A stretch of 58,699 bases of DNA from an uncultured Pseudomonadota bacterium (GCA_937912125.1 CALDOK010000485.1:1-58699); one strand, 5' to 3'; counted from the stretch's first letter, positions 1 through 9,771 are shown. The notes: a model not told the origin generated them from the letters alone. Translations and numbers: made by a program.

Positions 1-1031
1 CGGTACCGGGTGAGCCAGCCGCCCGCGAGCACCAGCAGCAGCAGCAGGCCCTGGAAGACCTGGACCACCGCCGAGGACACGCCGGGGAAGCTGACCTGCA
101 GCCCGTCCCCCCCTACGGCCAAGCCCGCGAACAGGAAAGCCACCAGCACCGACAAGGGCAGACTGCGACGGGCCAGGAAGGCGATGATGATCGCGGTGTA
201 GCCGTAGCCCGGGGAGATGGCTGCATGCAGGCGATGCTCGACCCCAGCCACCTCACAGACGCCCGCGAGGCCCGCCGCTGCGCCGGCCACGGCCATCACC
301 AACAGCAGGCGCGACAGCACGGGCACGCCCGCGTAGCGGGCCACGACCTGGGAGGCGCCGGCCACCCGCACCTCGAAGCCCAGGACCGTGCGACGCTCGA
401 TCAACCAGAGCGCCGCGGCGAGCGCCAAGACCAGCACCAAGCCCCCGTGGACGCGCTTGTAGAGCAGCGGCAGCCACCAACTGGCGTCGAACGTGGTGGT
501 GTAGGGGAAGCCATCCGCGCCCTTCCAGGGCCCGTAGACCATCAGCTTCACCCAGGCGATGGCCACATAGTTGAGCATCAGAGTGGAGATGATCTCGTTC
601 ACCCGCCCATAGACCTTGAGCAGCCCGGGGATCACCGCCCAGACCGCGCCGGCCGCGGCACCCACCAGAAGGATGGCCGGTAGGCGCAGGGGCCCTGGCA
701 GGTCCGGACCGTGCAGCGCGAGCCAGGAGCCCGCCAGCGCCCCCAGATAGAGCTGCCCTTCGGCGCCGATGTTCCACAGGTCGATCTTCAGCGCCAGGGC
801 CACCGCCAGGGCGCACAGGGCCAGGGGCACCGTGCGGACCAGGGTCTCAGACAGCCCATAGGCCGAGCCGAAGGGCTCCTGCACCAGCACCCACAGGGCC
901 TCGAGCGGGGGAGCGCCGGCCAGGGCGAAGATCCCACAGCCCGCCACCGCGGCGAGAGCCACCGCCGCCAGGATCACGATCAGCTCGGCTGCCCACGAAG
1001 CCTGAACCCTTCGCTCGATCCGCAGGCTCAC
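1..1031 (-). CDS. Nucleoside-type ABC transporter permease (partial, runs off left edge)
   Basis: Inner-membrane permease of the BMP/NupNOPQ (YufOPQ) class of ABC importers; characterised members take up purine nucleosides. The complement reads without a stop for 343 residues to the window edge. It is strongly hydrophobic with many membrane spans, and the family-typical stretch LKIDLWNIGAEGQ lies at residues 81-93, followed by a glycine-rich span. The start is GTG and overlaps the stop of the upstream ATPase as GTGA, so the two are translationally coupled; no in-frame ATG fits better. Relatives are about 350 residues long, so only the C-terminus is missing. A second permease (NupQ-like) would be expected just beyond the left edge. 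The substrate is inferred from the family. Confidence 0.85.
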   Translation of the reverse strand, partial: MSLRIERRVQASWAAELIVILAAVALAAVAGCGIFALAGAPPLEALWVLVQEPFGSAYGLSETLVRTVPLALCALAVALALKIDLWNIGAEGQLYLGALAGSWLALHGPDLPGPLRLPAILLVGAAAGAVWAVIPGLLKVYGRVNEIISTLMLNYVAIAWVKLMVYGPWKGADGFPYTTTFDASWWLPLLYKRVHGGLVLVLALAAALWLIERRTVLGFEVRVAGASQVVARYAGVPVLSRLLLVMAVAGAAAGLAGVCEVAGVEHRLHAAISPGYGYTAIIIAFLARRSLPLSVLVAFLFAGLAVGGDGLQVSFPGVSSAVVQVFQGLLLLLVLAGGWLTRY

Positions 1032-2578
1032 GGCGACACCTCCCGGTCCCCGGCCACGGGCCCGCGGTGGCCGCCCATCATCAGGCCGAGCCCCTCGCGG
1101 CTCAGCTCGGCGACAGGCAGAGGCCCCAGCAGGCGCCCACGGAACAGCACGCCGATGCGATCCGCCAGCCGCAGCAGCTCGTCCAGATCCTCGGAGATCA
1201 GCAGCACGGCCGCTCCAGCCCCGCTGGCCTCGAGCAGCCGCGCGCGGATGGCCTCGGCGGCACCCACGTCGAGGCCGCGGCAGGGATAGGCCGCCACCAC
1301 CAGCCGGGGCCAGCCCTCGCCAGGGCGACGCACAGCCAGCTCCCGAGCCAGGATCACCTTCTGCACATTGCCCCCCGAGAGCGAGGCGGTGTGGGCGTCC
1401 AGGCTCGGACACTGGATGTCATGGGCCCGGACTCGCTCCCCGGCCCAGCGGCGAGCGGGGCCCCAGCGCAGCATACCCCAGCGGCCAAAACGGGCCGCGT
1501 AGCTCTCGAGGATCAAGTTCTCCGCGACCGACAAGGCCCCGGCCACACCCATGCGGTTGCGGTCGGCGGGGATGTGGGCCACGCCCAGATCCCGAAATGC
1601 CCGGGGGCCGTGAGGCGGGTCCTGGCCAAAGAGCAGCAAGCGTCCGCCGGTGGGGCGGATGAGCCCCGCAAGCAGCTCAGCCAGGACGCCCTGGCCGCTT
1701 CCCGAGACCCCGGCGATGCCCACGACCTCACCCGCGCGAAGGCTCAGGCTCACCCGATCCAGGCTCGGCACGCCCCGCGGGTCCAGGACCTCGACACCCT
1801 CGAGGCGGGCCACCTCGGCCCCCAGCGCCCCGCCAGGCTCCCTGCGCTGCAGCTCCAGCTCCCTCCCCACCATCAAGCTGGCCAGCGCCGCCGCATCCAG
1901 GCCGGCCGTCCCACAGGTGCAGACGCTGGCCCCCCGCCGCAGCACGGTGACCCGATCCGCGATGGCCAGAACCTCGTCGAGCTTGTGGGAGATGAACACG
2001 ACCGCTCCCCCCTCGGCGGCGAAGCGCCGCAGCACCTCGAAGAGAGCCGCGCTCTCCTGGCGCGACAGCACCGCGGTGGGTTCATCCAGGATCAGGATGG
2101 AAGCTCCGTGGTGGAGCGCGCGCAGGATCTCGACCTTCTGACGTTCCCCCACGGGCAAGCTGCGGATGGGGGCGTCCAGATCCACCTGCAACCCGTGGCG
2201 CGCGGCCGCCTGCTGGACCCCAGCGCGCAGGGCGTCCATGCGAGGAAAGAACGGCATCCGCGGATGGCCCAGCGTGATGTTCTCGAGGGCGGTGTGCCGC
2301 TCGGACTGCACGAAGTGCTGGTGGACCATGCCCAGCCCCAGCCCGATGGCGTCCCGTGGCGAGCGCAGGTGTCGCTCTTCGCCCCGCACTCGGATGCAGC
2401 CCCCGTCGGGGCGGTACAGCCCCATCAGCACGGACATCAGCGTGGACTTGCCCGCTCCGTTCTCTCCCAGCAGGGCGTGGATCTCCCCGGCGCGCAGCTC
2501 GAAGTCCACCCCGTCGTTGGCGACCACGCCAGGGAAGACCTTGCGAATGCCTCGGAGCTCGACGAGCGGAGCGGACAT
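1028..2578 (-). CDS. Nucleoside-type ABC transporter ATP-binding protein, two ABC domains
   Basis: Energy-coupling ATPase of the BMP/NupNOPQ importer, 516 residues with two tandem ABC domains as in YufO/RbsA. Domain 1 has Walker A GENGAGKST (about residue 38), the signature region LPVGERQKVEILRAL and Walker B LILDEPTAVL. Domain 2 has the usual degenerate Walker A GVSGSGQG near residue 290 and an LSGGNVQK signature. The frame is open further upstream, but MSAPLVELRGIRKVF at 2578 is the family N-terminus and gives the normal length. It precedes the permease with a 4-bp overlap. The receptor gene lies about 600 bp upstream on the same strand, separated by an opposite-strand gene. Confidence 0.93.
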   Translation of the reverse strand: MSAPLVELRGIRKVFPGVVANDGVDFELRAGEIHALLGENGAGKSTLMSVLMGLYRPDGGCIRVRGEERHLRSPRDAIGLGLGMVHQHFVQSERHTALENITLGHPRMPFFPRMDALRAGVQQAAARHGLQVDLDAPIRSLPVGERQKVEILRALHHGASILILDEPTAVLSRQESAALFEVLRRFAAEGGAVVFISHKLDEVLAIADRVTVLRRGASVCTCGTAGLDAAALASLMVGRELELQRREPGGALGAEVARLEGVEVLDPRGVPSLDRVSLSLRAGEVVGIAGVSGSGQGVLAELLAGLIRPTGGRLLLFGQDPPHGPRAFRDLGVAHIPADRNRMGVAGALSVAENLILESYAARFGRWGMLRWGPARRWAGERVRAHDIQCPSLDAHTASLSGGNVQKVILARELAVRRPGEGWPRLVVAAYPCRGLDVGAAEAIRARLLEASGAGAAVLLISEDLDELLRLADRIGVLFRGRLLGPLPVAELSREGLGLMMGGHRGPVAGDREVSP

Positions 2579-2671
2579 CGGGGAGAGATATCCCGTTCCC
2601 TCCAAGGTCCGCAGGCCCCCTCGCCGTCCTCCGAGACTGCGAAGCGCCAGGCAAGCGGATAACTCCGCCCT

Positions 2672-3178
2672 ATGCCTGCACCCTCCTCCCCCCTCCGCTT
2701 CCAGGGCCACAGCGCCGCCTGGGCCGCGCTCACCGCCGGTCCCCTCACCTTCTTCTCAGCGGTGCTGCTGGGCCTGGGCATCTTCGTCGGCTCGTGGGCG
2801 TGGATCGCCTTCGCCAGCGCCGCCTTGGCCATCTGCCTGGCGCTGGCGCTGTACCGCTTCCGGGTGGTCATCGATCCCACTGCCCGCACCATACGCCGCT
2901 CCTGGTGCATCGGGCCCCTGCCCCTGGTGCGGCGCCAGGGCAGCCTCGAGGGCTACGAGTTCGTCTCCCTCGAGCCGTTCAGCCAGCAGGCGGTCCTGCG
3001 GACGCGCACCATCTGGCAGCTGGCCGAGCCCCGCTACCGGGTGTCCCTGTTCGGCGAGGCCGGCACCGTGCCCATCGGGGCGTTCTACCGCCTGCCGCCG
3101 GCCCGCTCCCTGGCCGAGCCCACCGCCGCGGCCCTGGGGCTGGATCTGTACGACAAGACCATCCCGTCGGCGCTCTGA
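2672..3178 (+). CDS. Small integral membrane protein of unknown function
   Basis: A 168-residue protein with two adjacent hydrophobic spans (about residues 20-60), followed by a soluble region with the alternating pattern RFRVVIDPTARTIRRSW. That pattern resembles a short beta-rich PH-like domain of bacterial membrane proteins. I do not recognise a named family. It lies on the opposite strand between the ATPase and the BMP receptor genes. Its TGA at 3176-3178 directly abuts the stop of the BMP gene at 3179, so the two genes converge with no room for a terminator. Codon composition matches its neighbours and the residue pattern looks like real protein, unlike the shadow frames around it. Confidence 0.7.
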   Translation: MPAPSSPLRFQGHSAAWAALTAGPLTFFSAVLLGLGIFVGSWAWIAFASAALAICLALALYRFRVVIDPTARTIRRSWCIGPLPLVRRQGSLEGYEFVSLEPFSQQAVLRTRTIWQLAEPRYRVSLFGEAGTVPIGAFYRLPPARSLAEPTAAALGLDLYDKTIPSAL

Positions 3179-4285
3179 CTACTCGGGGATGGTCCCCACT
3201 ACGCCCTGCACGAAGCGCTTCATGCTCAGCAGCTGCTCGTCACTGGGGGGGAAGGCTTCGTAGGCGACGCTGCCGTCCTGCCACTGGAAGGGCTCGGCGA
3301 ACACCACCAGCTCGCCGTCGATGATGGCCTGCTGCCGATCGGCCACCAGGGACTTCACCTCGTCAGGGACATGCTCCGACAGGGGCGCGAGCTTCACCAC
3401 GCCGCTCTCCAGACCACGCCATGAGTCCGACGACCGCCAGGTACCATCACGCACCTGCTGCACGGTGTCCCGGTAGATGACCGACCAGTCCCAGACCGGC
3501 GCGGTGAGGAAGGCCCGCGGAGCGAACTGGCGACCGTCGCTGTCGTAGCCGATGGCGAAGGCGCCTCGCTCCTGAGCGGCCTGCATGGGCGCCGCCGAGT
3601 CCGCGCCCGTGGCCACCACGTCGGCGCCGGCATCCAGCAGCGACACGGCCGCCTCCTTCTCCTTGCCCGGGTCGAACCAGGAGTTGGTCCAGACCACGTG
3701 GACCGTGGCCTCGGGGTTGGCGGCGCGGACCCCCAGGGCGAAGGCGTTGATGTGCCGGACGACCTCGGGGATGGGGTGGGGGGCCACGAAGCCCACCTTC
3801 CCGGTCTGGCTGACCTTGCCCGCGATGAGCCCCGCCAGGTACTTGGCCTGGTACATGCGGCCGAAGTAGGTGCCCACGTTGTCGGCGCGCTTGTAGCCGG
3901 AGCAGTGCATGAAGGTGACCTCGGGATAGCTCGCGGCCACCTCGAGCACCGGGTCCATGTAGCCGAAGCTGGTGGCGAAGATCAGGCCGTAGCCCTTCTC
4001 GGCCAGCTGGGTGAGCACCCGCACCGCGCCCGCACCCTCGGGCACGCTCTCGAGGTAGGTGGTCTCCACCCAGGGGAACCGCTCCTCGAGATCCTTGCGG
4101 GCTTCGTCGTGGGCCCAGGACCAGCCGGCGTCACCCACCGGGCCGACGTACAGGAAGGCGACGCGGGTGGGCTCCTCGGCTGCGGGCGCGTCGGAAGCAG
4201 GCTGAGCTGGAGGCTGGGGCGCGCTCGAGCAAGCCACGAGCAGCACGGCGAGTAGGGTCAGGGCGACGCGCAGCGACCGAGTCAC
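3179..4285 (-). CDS. BMP-family nucleoside-binding lipoprotein (PnrA/NupN-like)
   Basis: Periplasmic substrate-binding lipoprotein of the nucleoside ABC importer, 368 residues. The N-terminus has a short signal peptide ending in the lipobox LLVAC (acylated Cys near residue 19), followed by a Ser/Pro/Ala linker. The mature part begins RVAFLYVGPVGDAGWSWAHD, the BMP-family N-terminal strand, and later contains GKVGFVAPHPIPEVVRHINAF. The start is GTG at 4285 with a strong AGGAGG site a few bases upstream. The ATPase and permease lie downstream on the same strand, after the opposite-strand gene at 2672-3178. The ligand is inferred from the family. Confidence 0.92.
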   Translation of the reverse strand: MTRSLRVALTLLAVLLVACSSAPQPPAQPASDAPAAEEPTRVAFLYVGPVGDAGWSWAHDEARKDLEERFPWVETTYLESVPEGAGAVRVLTQLAEKGYGLIFATSFGYMDPVLEVAASYPEVTFMHCSGYKRADNVGTYFGRMYQAKYLAGLIAGKVSQTGKVGFVAPHPIPEVVRHINAFALGVRAANPEATVHVVWTNSWFDPGKEKEAAVSLLDAGADVVATGADSAAPMQAAQERGAFAIGYDSDGRQFAPRAFLTAPVWDWSVIYRDTVQQVRDGTWRSSDSWRGLESGVVKLAPLSEHVPDEVKSLVADRQQAIIDGELVVFAEPFQWQDGSVAYEAFPPSDEQLLSMKRFVQGVVGTIPE

Positions 4286-4398
4286 GGCTCCTCCTTGGGG
4301 GGCGAGGGACGGTCATGCTATTTCGGCCACCTTTTTCCCTCAAGCCTCTCCACGGGGATACGACCAGGATCTCATGATTCCGTCCCGCAGAGAGCACC

Positions 4399-5088
4399 AT
4401 GTCCCAAGACCAAGCCACAGGGCTGCCGCCGGAGCCACTCCGCCGCGTTGATCGTTACGCCCTGCTCACCGCCCTGTCCCACAAGCCGCGTGCCGCGAGG
4501 CTTGCGTGGGGCTCCAAGCACCACCAGGGCCTGATCCTCGCCTGGCCCCGCGTCGGTGGCATCAGCTTCCGCGTGGACGGCGGCGTGGCCGCAGGCCTGG
4601 GCCTGCCCGACGAGGGCTCCATCGTAGAGCTGCGCTTTCGCATACGGGGGCTCTCGTACCGCTGCGAAGGCCCGGTACGCCAGGCAGGGCGCGACAAGGG
4701 CCGCATCATGGTCAGGCCCGAGTCCGTGGAGTGGTGCGCCCGCCGCGTCGATGTCCAGGGCGCAGGCATCATCCAGCTGTCCGCGCTGATCAACGTGAAG
4801 GCGCCCGACGGCGACCGCCACGTGGCCTCAGTGATCGGGCTGGGTTCCGACGCCATCCGCTTCGTGTGCTGGCCCTGCCCCCAGCAGCTGCAGGGCACGC
4901 CGCAGATCCCCGCCCGCCTGGATCTCCCTGGGTTCGGCAGGGCCGAGCTCACCCTGAGGGTCCACGGCGCGTCGCCAGCCTTCCCAGGCTCCCGTGGTCG
5001 CATCATGACCGCGGAGCCCGTTGGCGACACCGCCGCATTCGAAGAGCTCCTTGGGCGGATCACCGGGACCGAGCGCTCGGTCGCATAG
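4399..5088 (+). CDS. PilZ-like protein, possible c-di-GMP sensor
   Basis: A 229-residue soluble protein that looks like two consecutive PilZ-type beta-barrels. Around residues 50-110 there is a strand pattern with an RR pair at about 115 (CARRVDVQG). In the second half VASVIGLGSDAIRF stands where PilZ has its D/NxSxxG motif, and PARLDLPGFGRAELTLRV resembles the following strands. The canonical RxxxR and D/NxSxxG residues are not cleanly conserved, so c-di-GMP binding is uncertain. The next gene is an HD-GYP phosphodiesterase 85 bp downstream, which fits c-di-GMP signalling. It could also be an unrelated beta protein. Confidence 0.5.
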   Translation: MSQDQATGLPPEPLRRVDRYALLTALSHKPRAARLAWGSKHHQGLILAWPRVGGISFRVDGGVAAGLGLPDEGSIVELRFRIRGLSYRCEGPVRQAGRDKGRIMVRPESVEWCARRVDVQGAGIIQLSALINVKAPDGDRHVASVIGLGSDAIRFVCWPCPQQLQGTPQIPARLDLPGFGRAELTLRVHGASPAFPGSRGRIMTAEPVGDTAAFEELLGRITGTERSVA

Positions 5089-5173
5089 GCTACGGCGGAA
5101 TTCGCACCGGCGAACCTCTACCCTCGCAGAGCTATCCGTGGTATGACCGCCGCAGTTCTCACCGCGGGCCCCC

Positions 5174-7315
5174 ATGTCCAGCGATCACCACGACAGCGCA
5201 GACGCCCCTCAGCAGACCACAGGCTCGGCTGGCGCGAAGCGCCCCCGAGGCCGGCGCCCACGCCGCCCGGCCGCCGACGTCCAAGCCCGATCCGAGCTCG
5301 GCGCCTACGAAGCCATGGACAACTGGCGCGCATTCTCCCGCCGGCTCGCCGAGGTCCACAGCCTCCAAGCCCTGGGTGAAGCAGCCATGGCCTTCGTGCG
5401 CGCCCAGGGGCGGGTGGAGTACGCCACGATCTACCTCCAGGATCTCGTGGACGGCAGCCTGCGCCTGGTCCAGGCCGATGGCTTCACTCCAAAAGAGCGC
5501 GACGAGGCCGAGCGCACCGCCTGGGGACGCCACCCCGGCATGGTGGTGCGCACCGGTAGGGTGCTCCACGTCCCCGACGTAGATCGCGACGAGCAGCGGC
5601 TCAGCCGCTCCTCCGCCCGCTCCTTCGAGGTGCGCTCGCGCCTGTTCTTCCCCATCGTCACCAGCCGCGGCGGCGTAGGCACGGTGGGCCTCGCCTCCTC
5701 CCGCCCCCACGCCTTCGGCGAGCGCCACGCCACAGTGCTCGCCTTCGTCTCCGAGCTCTCGGGCTCGGTCTACGAGCGCCTGGCGACCGAAGAGGCGCTG
5801 CAGCGCCGGGACGCCATGCTCTCGGCTCTGTCTCGCGGTACCCGGGGCCTGATGCGCTCCGATGACTGGGACATGGCCCTGGTCGAGCTGCTGGGCGACC
5901 TGGGCCGCACGCTGGACCTGTCCCGGGTCAACGTGGCCAGCATCCAGCCACGGCGCACGGGCCCACCACGGCTGGTGGCCGAGTACACCTGGCGCTCCGA
6001 CGATACGCGCCAGCGCGTGTTCTCCCTCACCAAGGCCAACGCGCCCGCAGGCCTGAGCACCTACACCGACCTGTTCGAGCGCCTGCAGCGCGACGAGGTA
6101 CACGGGGGGCCCCTTCCCACGCTCAACCAGGCCCTGCGCCCCTTCCTGGAGAGCCAGGGCATCCGCTCCATCCTGATGGCGCCGGTGAAGGTGAGCGACG
6201 AGCTGTGGGGCCTGGTGGGCCTCGAAGACTGCAAGCGCGACCGGGTGTGGTCGGCTCCCGAGGCCGATGCCCTACGCGCCGTCGCTGGCACCCTGGGCGC
6301 CGCCCTGCAGCGCCGCACCGACGAACGCCGGCTGCAGGAGTCCGAGGCCCGCCATCGCGCCGCCATCCAGGACCAGGCCGAGCTGCTCTGCCGCACGGAC
6401 GCCCAGGGTGGCATCAGCTTCGCCAACCCTGCGTTCCTGCGCTTCTTCGGCCTGGGCGATGACGACTGGAAGGGCCGCCGTGTGCGCGTGCCCGCCACCA
6501 GCCAGGCCAGCGCCGAGGGCACCGGCGGCTTCGTCATGCTCAGCGGCAGCGACCAGGTCGAGATCGCCGAAGAGCGCCACCGTGACGCCGGTGGCCAGGT
6601 GCGCTGGCTCCAGTGGAGCGACCGCCCCCTGCGGGACGCCAGCGGCGAGCTCGAGGGCTACCAGTCCGTCGGGCGCGACATCACCGAGGCGCACCACGCC
6701 CGCCAGGAGAAAGACCAGCTGGTGCGCGCCCTGCGCAAGGCCGTGGAGGGCACCGCCTCGGCCCTGTCCCAGCTCGTCGAGCAGCGTGACCCCTACACCG
6801 CGGGTCACCAGCGCCGTGTGGCCACTCTGGCCGCGGCCATCGCCGAGACCATGGGCCTCACGTCCGAGCAGGTGGCCGGCATCACCATCGGCGCCCTGGT
6901 CCACGACCTGGGCAAGATCTCGGTCCCGGTCGAGATCCTGTCCAAGCCCAGCCAGCTCAGCGCCATCGAGCTGCGCCTGATCCAGGAGCATCCCGCCACC
7001 GGCTACCAGATCCTGGCCCCCCTGGACTTCCCCTGGCCCGTGGCCGAGATGGTGCGCCAGCACCACGAGCGCATGGACGGCAGCGGCTACCCGCGGGGGC
7101 TGAAGGGTGACGAGATCCTGCTCGAGGCTCGCATCATCGCCGTGGCCGACGCCGTCGAAGCCGCCAGCTCCAACCGCCCCTACCGGCCCGCCAGGGGGCT
7201 GGCCCACGCGCTCGACCACATCGAGGGGCAGAGCGGCCTGGGCTACGACGCAGGGGTGGTCCAGGTCTGCTCCATGCTCTTCCGCCACCACGGCTTCGCC
7301 TTCCCGGAGGCCTGA
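5174..7315 (+). CDS. GAF-GAF-PAS-HD-GYP cyclic-di-GMP phosphodiesterase
   Basis: A 713-residue cytoplasmic signalling protein. After a basic, disordered N-terminus (to about 45) come a GAF domain (about 55-195), a second GAF domain (about 210-380, ending LVGLEDCKRDRVWS), a PAS domain (about 390-505, RTDAQGGISFANPAFLRFF) and an HD-GYP domain (about 520-710). The HD-GYP residues are present: HD in VHDLGKI, then QHHERMDGSGYP with the GYP triad, and IIAVADAVEA. This predicts hydrolysis of c-di-GMP controlled by the sensor domains. No membrane span is seen. It follows the PilZ-like gene and precedes mutS2 with a 62-bp gap. Confidence 0.93.
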   Translation: MSSDHHDSADAPQQTTGSAGAKRPRGRRPRRPAADVQARSELGAYEAMDNWRAFSRRLAEVHSLQALGEAAMAFVRAQGRVEYATIYLQDLVDGSLRLVQADGFTPKERDEAERTAWGRHPGMVVRTGRVLHVPDVDRDEQRLSRSSARSFEVRSRLFFPIVTSRGGVGTVGLASSRPHAFGERHATVLAFVSELSGSVYERLATEEALQRRDAMLSALSRGTRGLMRSDDWDMALVELLGDLGRTLDLSRVNVASIQPRRTGPPRLVAEYTWRSDDTRQRVFSLTKANAPAGLSTYTDLFERLQRDEVHGGPLPTLNQALRPFLESQGIRSILMAPVKVSDELWGLVGLEDCKRDRVWSAPEADALRAVAGTLGAALQRRTDERRLQESEARHRAAIQDQAELLCRTDAQGGISFANPAFLRFFGLGDDDWKGRRVRVPATSQASAEGTGGFVMLSGSDQVEIAEERHRDAGGQVRWLQWSDRPLRDASGELEGYQSVGRDITEAHHARQEKDQLVRALRKAVEGTASALSQLVEQRDPYTAGHQRRVATLAAAIAETMGLTSEQVAGITIGALVHDLGKISVPVEILSKPSQLSAIELRLIQEHPATGYQILAPLDFPWPVAEMVRQHHERMDGSGYPRGLKGDEILLEARIIAVADAVEAASSNRPYRPARGLAHALDHIEGQSGLGYDAGVVQVCSMLFRHHGFAFPEA

Positions 7316-7377
7316 AGCGCGAGCTGAAGCTGGCCGGCAGCGCGGCGCCCGGCTAGCCGTGGCTGCCTGGAGCGGCC

Positions 7378-9771
7378 ATGGACCTGGAAGCACACAGCAC
7401 CAAAGCACTGGACTGGCCGGTGGTCCTGGACCACCTGGCCCGCCACGCCCGCACCATCCAGGGTGCCGAGGCTGCCCTGCGGGGAGAGCTGGCCGCCAGC
7501 CGCGACGAGGCCATGGAGCGCTACGCCGCGGTGGACGAGCTGCTGAGTCTGCATGCCAGGGGCGAGACGCCCCCCATCGGCGAGGTCGCCGACGGGCGGG
7601 AGCACCTGGCCCGCGCGGCACGGGGCGCCGTGCTGGAGACGCCGGAGCTGCAGGCCATGACCCGCTGCCTCCGGGGCCTGTGGAACCTGCGGCACTGGGT
7701 GGAGGTGCGGGCCGAGGACCTGCCCCACATCGACGCCCTGGCCCAACCCATCCACGTGGACGCCGAGCTGCTCAGCACCCTGGAGGGGGCCTTCGACGAC
7801 AGCGGCCAACTGGCCGACGACGCCTGGCCCGAGCTGGCGGAGCTGCGCGCTGGCGTCCGCGCCACCCGTCGCCGCATCCAGACCATCCTCGAAGAGCTCA
7901 TCCGCGGGGATGCCCTGGGCGACGCCCTGCAGGATCGCTACATCACCGAGCGCGAGGGACGCTTCGTGGTCCCGGTCAAGTCCGCGCGCCGCTCCCGGGT
8001 GGGCATCGTACACGACACCTCCAACAGCGGCGAGACCGCCTTCGTGGAGCCGTCACAGGTTGTAGAGCCCCAGAATCGGCTGGCCAGCCTGCAGATCGCC
8101 GTGCGCCGCGAGGAGCACCGCATCCTGGCGTTGCTGTCCTCCATGATCGCCCACCACACCGAGCCCTTGGCCCTCTCGCTGCAGGCCGCCACCTGCATCG
8201 ATCTGGCCAGCGCCCGGGCGGCCCTGGGACGGCAGCTGGGGGCCAGCATCCCCAGCGTGGGTAACGGCGGCGTGCTCGATCTGCGCGGCGCACGCCACCC
8301 CGTGCTGGCCCTGCGCGGGGTCGAGGTGGTGCCCAACGACCTGGCGGTGAACGCCCGCCACCCCGGCCTGGTGCTCACCGGCCCCAACGCCGGCGGCAAG
8401 ACCGTGGCCCTCAAGACCCTGGGCCTCGCCGCCATGTTCGTGCGCGCCGGCATCCCCTTCCCCGCCGCCGCCGGCTCGCGGGTGGACTGGTTCGACGCAG
8501 TGCTGGCGGACATCGGCGATCTGCAGACCGTGGAGCAGGACCTCTCCACCTTCTCCGGCCACCTGCTGATCATGTCCATGATGATGGAACGCGCCGCCCC
8601 CGGCTGCCTGCTGCTGGTGGACGAGGTGGCCGTTGGCACCGATCCCGCCCAGGGCGCCGCCTTGGCCCGGGCCGTCCTCGAGGCCATGATCGACGCCGGT
8701 GCCCGCGCCGTGGTCACCACCCACTACCTGGAGCTCAAGGCCCTGGCGGGCCAGGATCCCCGCTTCGCCCTGATGGGAGCCCAGTACCTCGAGGGCCGGG
8801 CCACCTGGCGCCTGCTGCCGGACCTGGTGGGCCAGTCCCACGCCCTGGGCGTCGCTCGTCAGCTGGGCCTGCCCAGCGCCGTGCTCCAGCGAGCGGAGGC
8901 ACTGCTTGGGACCCGGGCCACCGACCTGGCCACCCTGATGGAGCAGGTGGAGGCAGAAGGCCAGGAGCTGCGGGAGCGCAGCGAAGCCATCGCGGCCCGT
9001 CAGCAAGAGCTCGAGGCGGCCCAGCGAGCGTTCGCCGACAAGCAGCGGCACCTCGAGGAGCGCCGCCTGGGCCTCGAGCGCGAGGTGGCTGAGGACTTCG
9101 GCGGCCGCCTGCGCCAGCGCGAGGAGGGCCTCAAGCGCCTGATCGCCGGCCTGCAGGCCAACCCGGGGCTCGAGGGCGCCGGCCGGCTGCTGGACAAGGT
9201 CCGCACGGTCCGCCTGGAGATCGAACAGCGCGTGGCGGAGCCCGAGCCCCAGGGCACGCCCGCCTCCGACCTGATGCCCGGGGATCGCGTGACGGTGCGC
9301 AGCCTGCGCCGCGACGCCACGGTGGTGGAGGCCAGAGACGACGGCCGGGTGCAGATCGAGGTGGGCAACCTGCGCTCATGGGTCAAGCTCGACGATCTGC
9401 TGGCCGCGGCCCCAGGCCCCCAGCCGGGCAAGCCAGGAAAAGGCGGCGCCAAGAAGCCGCGCCAGCCTCCGCGCGCGCCGCGCCAGGCCAAGCGGGACGA
9501 CGACGACCGCTGGGGCGGCGTGGCGCGCCCCGGCAACAGCCTGGACCTGCGGGGCCAGCGCTACGAGGCGGCCATCGAGGCCACCGAGGCCTTCCTGGAT
9601 GCTCTGGTCCTGCGGGGTGAGCCCGTGGCCTGGGTGCTCACGGGCCACGGCACCGGGGTGCTCAAAGAGGGAATCCGCCGCTGGGCCAGGGACTCCCGCT
9701 ACGTGCTGCGCTGGCGAGCCGCCACCGAGGGCGAGGGCGGCGACGCCTGGACGGTGATGGAGCTCGCCTGA
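7378..9771 (+). CDS. mutS2: Endonuclease MutS2
   Basis: MutS2, 797 residues, close to the family norm of about 780. Roles shown in relatives are suppression of recombination and rescue of collided ribosomes. The central MutS-type ATPase has Walker A TGPNAGGKT (about residue 337), the D-loop-like EQDLSTFSGHL and Walker B LLLVDEVAVGTDP. A long charged coiled coil follows (about 520-610). The C-terminus is a Smr nuclease domain: LDLRGQRYEAA at about 720 and TGHGTGVLKEGIR near 765, carrying the expected LDLRG and HGxG motifs. No mismatch-recognition domain is present, as expected. The KOW-like segment before Smr (MPGDRVTVRSLRRDATVV) is intact. Confidence 0.97.
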   Translation: MDLEAHSTKALDWPVVLDHLARHARTIQGAEAALRGELAASRDEAMERYAAVDELLSLHARGETPPIGEVADGREHLARAARGAVLETPELQAMTRCLRGLWNLRHWVEVRAEDLPHIDALAQPIHVDAELLSTLEGAFDDSGQLADDAWPELAELRAGVRATRRRIQTILEELIRGDALGDALQDRYITEREGRFVVPVKSARRSRVGIVHDTSNSGETAFVEPSQVVEPQNRLASLQIAVRREEHRILALLSSMIAHHTEPLALSLQAATCIDLASARAALGRQLGASIPSVGNGGVLDLRGARHPVLALRGVEVVPNDLAVNARHPGLVLTGPNAGGKTVALKTLGLAAMFVRAGIPFPAAAGSRVDWFDAVLADIGDLQTVEQDLSTFSGHLLIMSMMMERAAPGCLLLVDEVAVGTDPAQGAALARAVLEAMIDAGARAVVTTHYLELKALAGQDPRFALMGAQYLEGRATWRLLPDLVGQSHALGVARQLGLPSAVLQRAEALLGTRATDLATLMEQVEAEGQELRERSEAIAARQQELEAAQRAFADKQRHLEERRLGLEREVAEDFGGRLRQREEGLKRLIAGLQANPGLEGAGRLLDKVRTVRLEIEQRVAEPEPQGTPASDLMPGDRVTVRSLRRDATVVEARDDGRVQIEVGNLRSWVKLDDLLAAAPGPQPGKPGKGGAKKPRQPPRAPRQAKRDDDDRWGGVARPGNSLDLRGQRYEAAIEATEAFLDALVLRGEPVAWVLTGHGTGVLKEGIRRWARDSRYVLRWRAATEGEGGDAWTVMELA

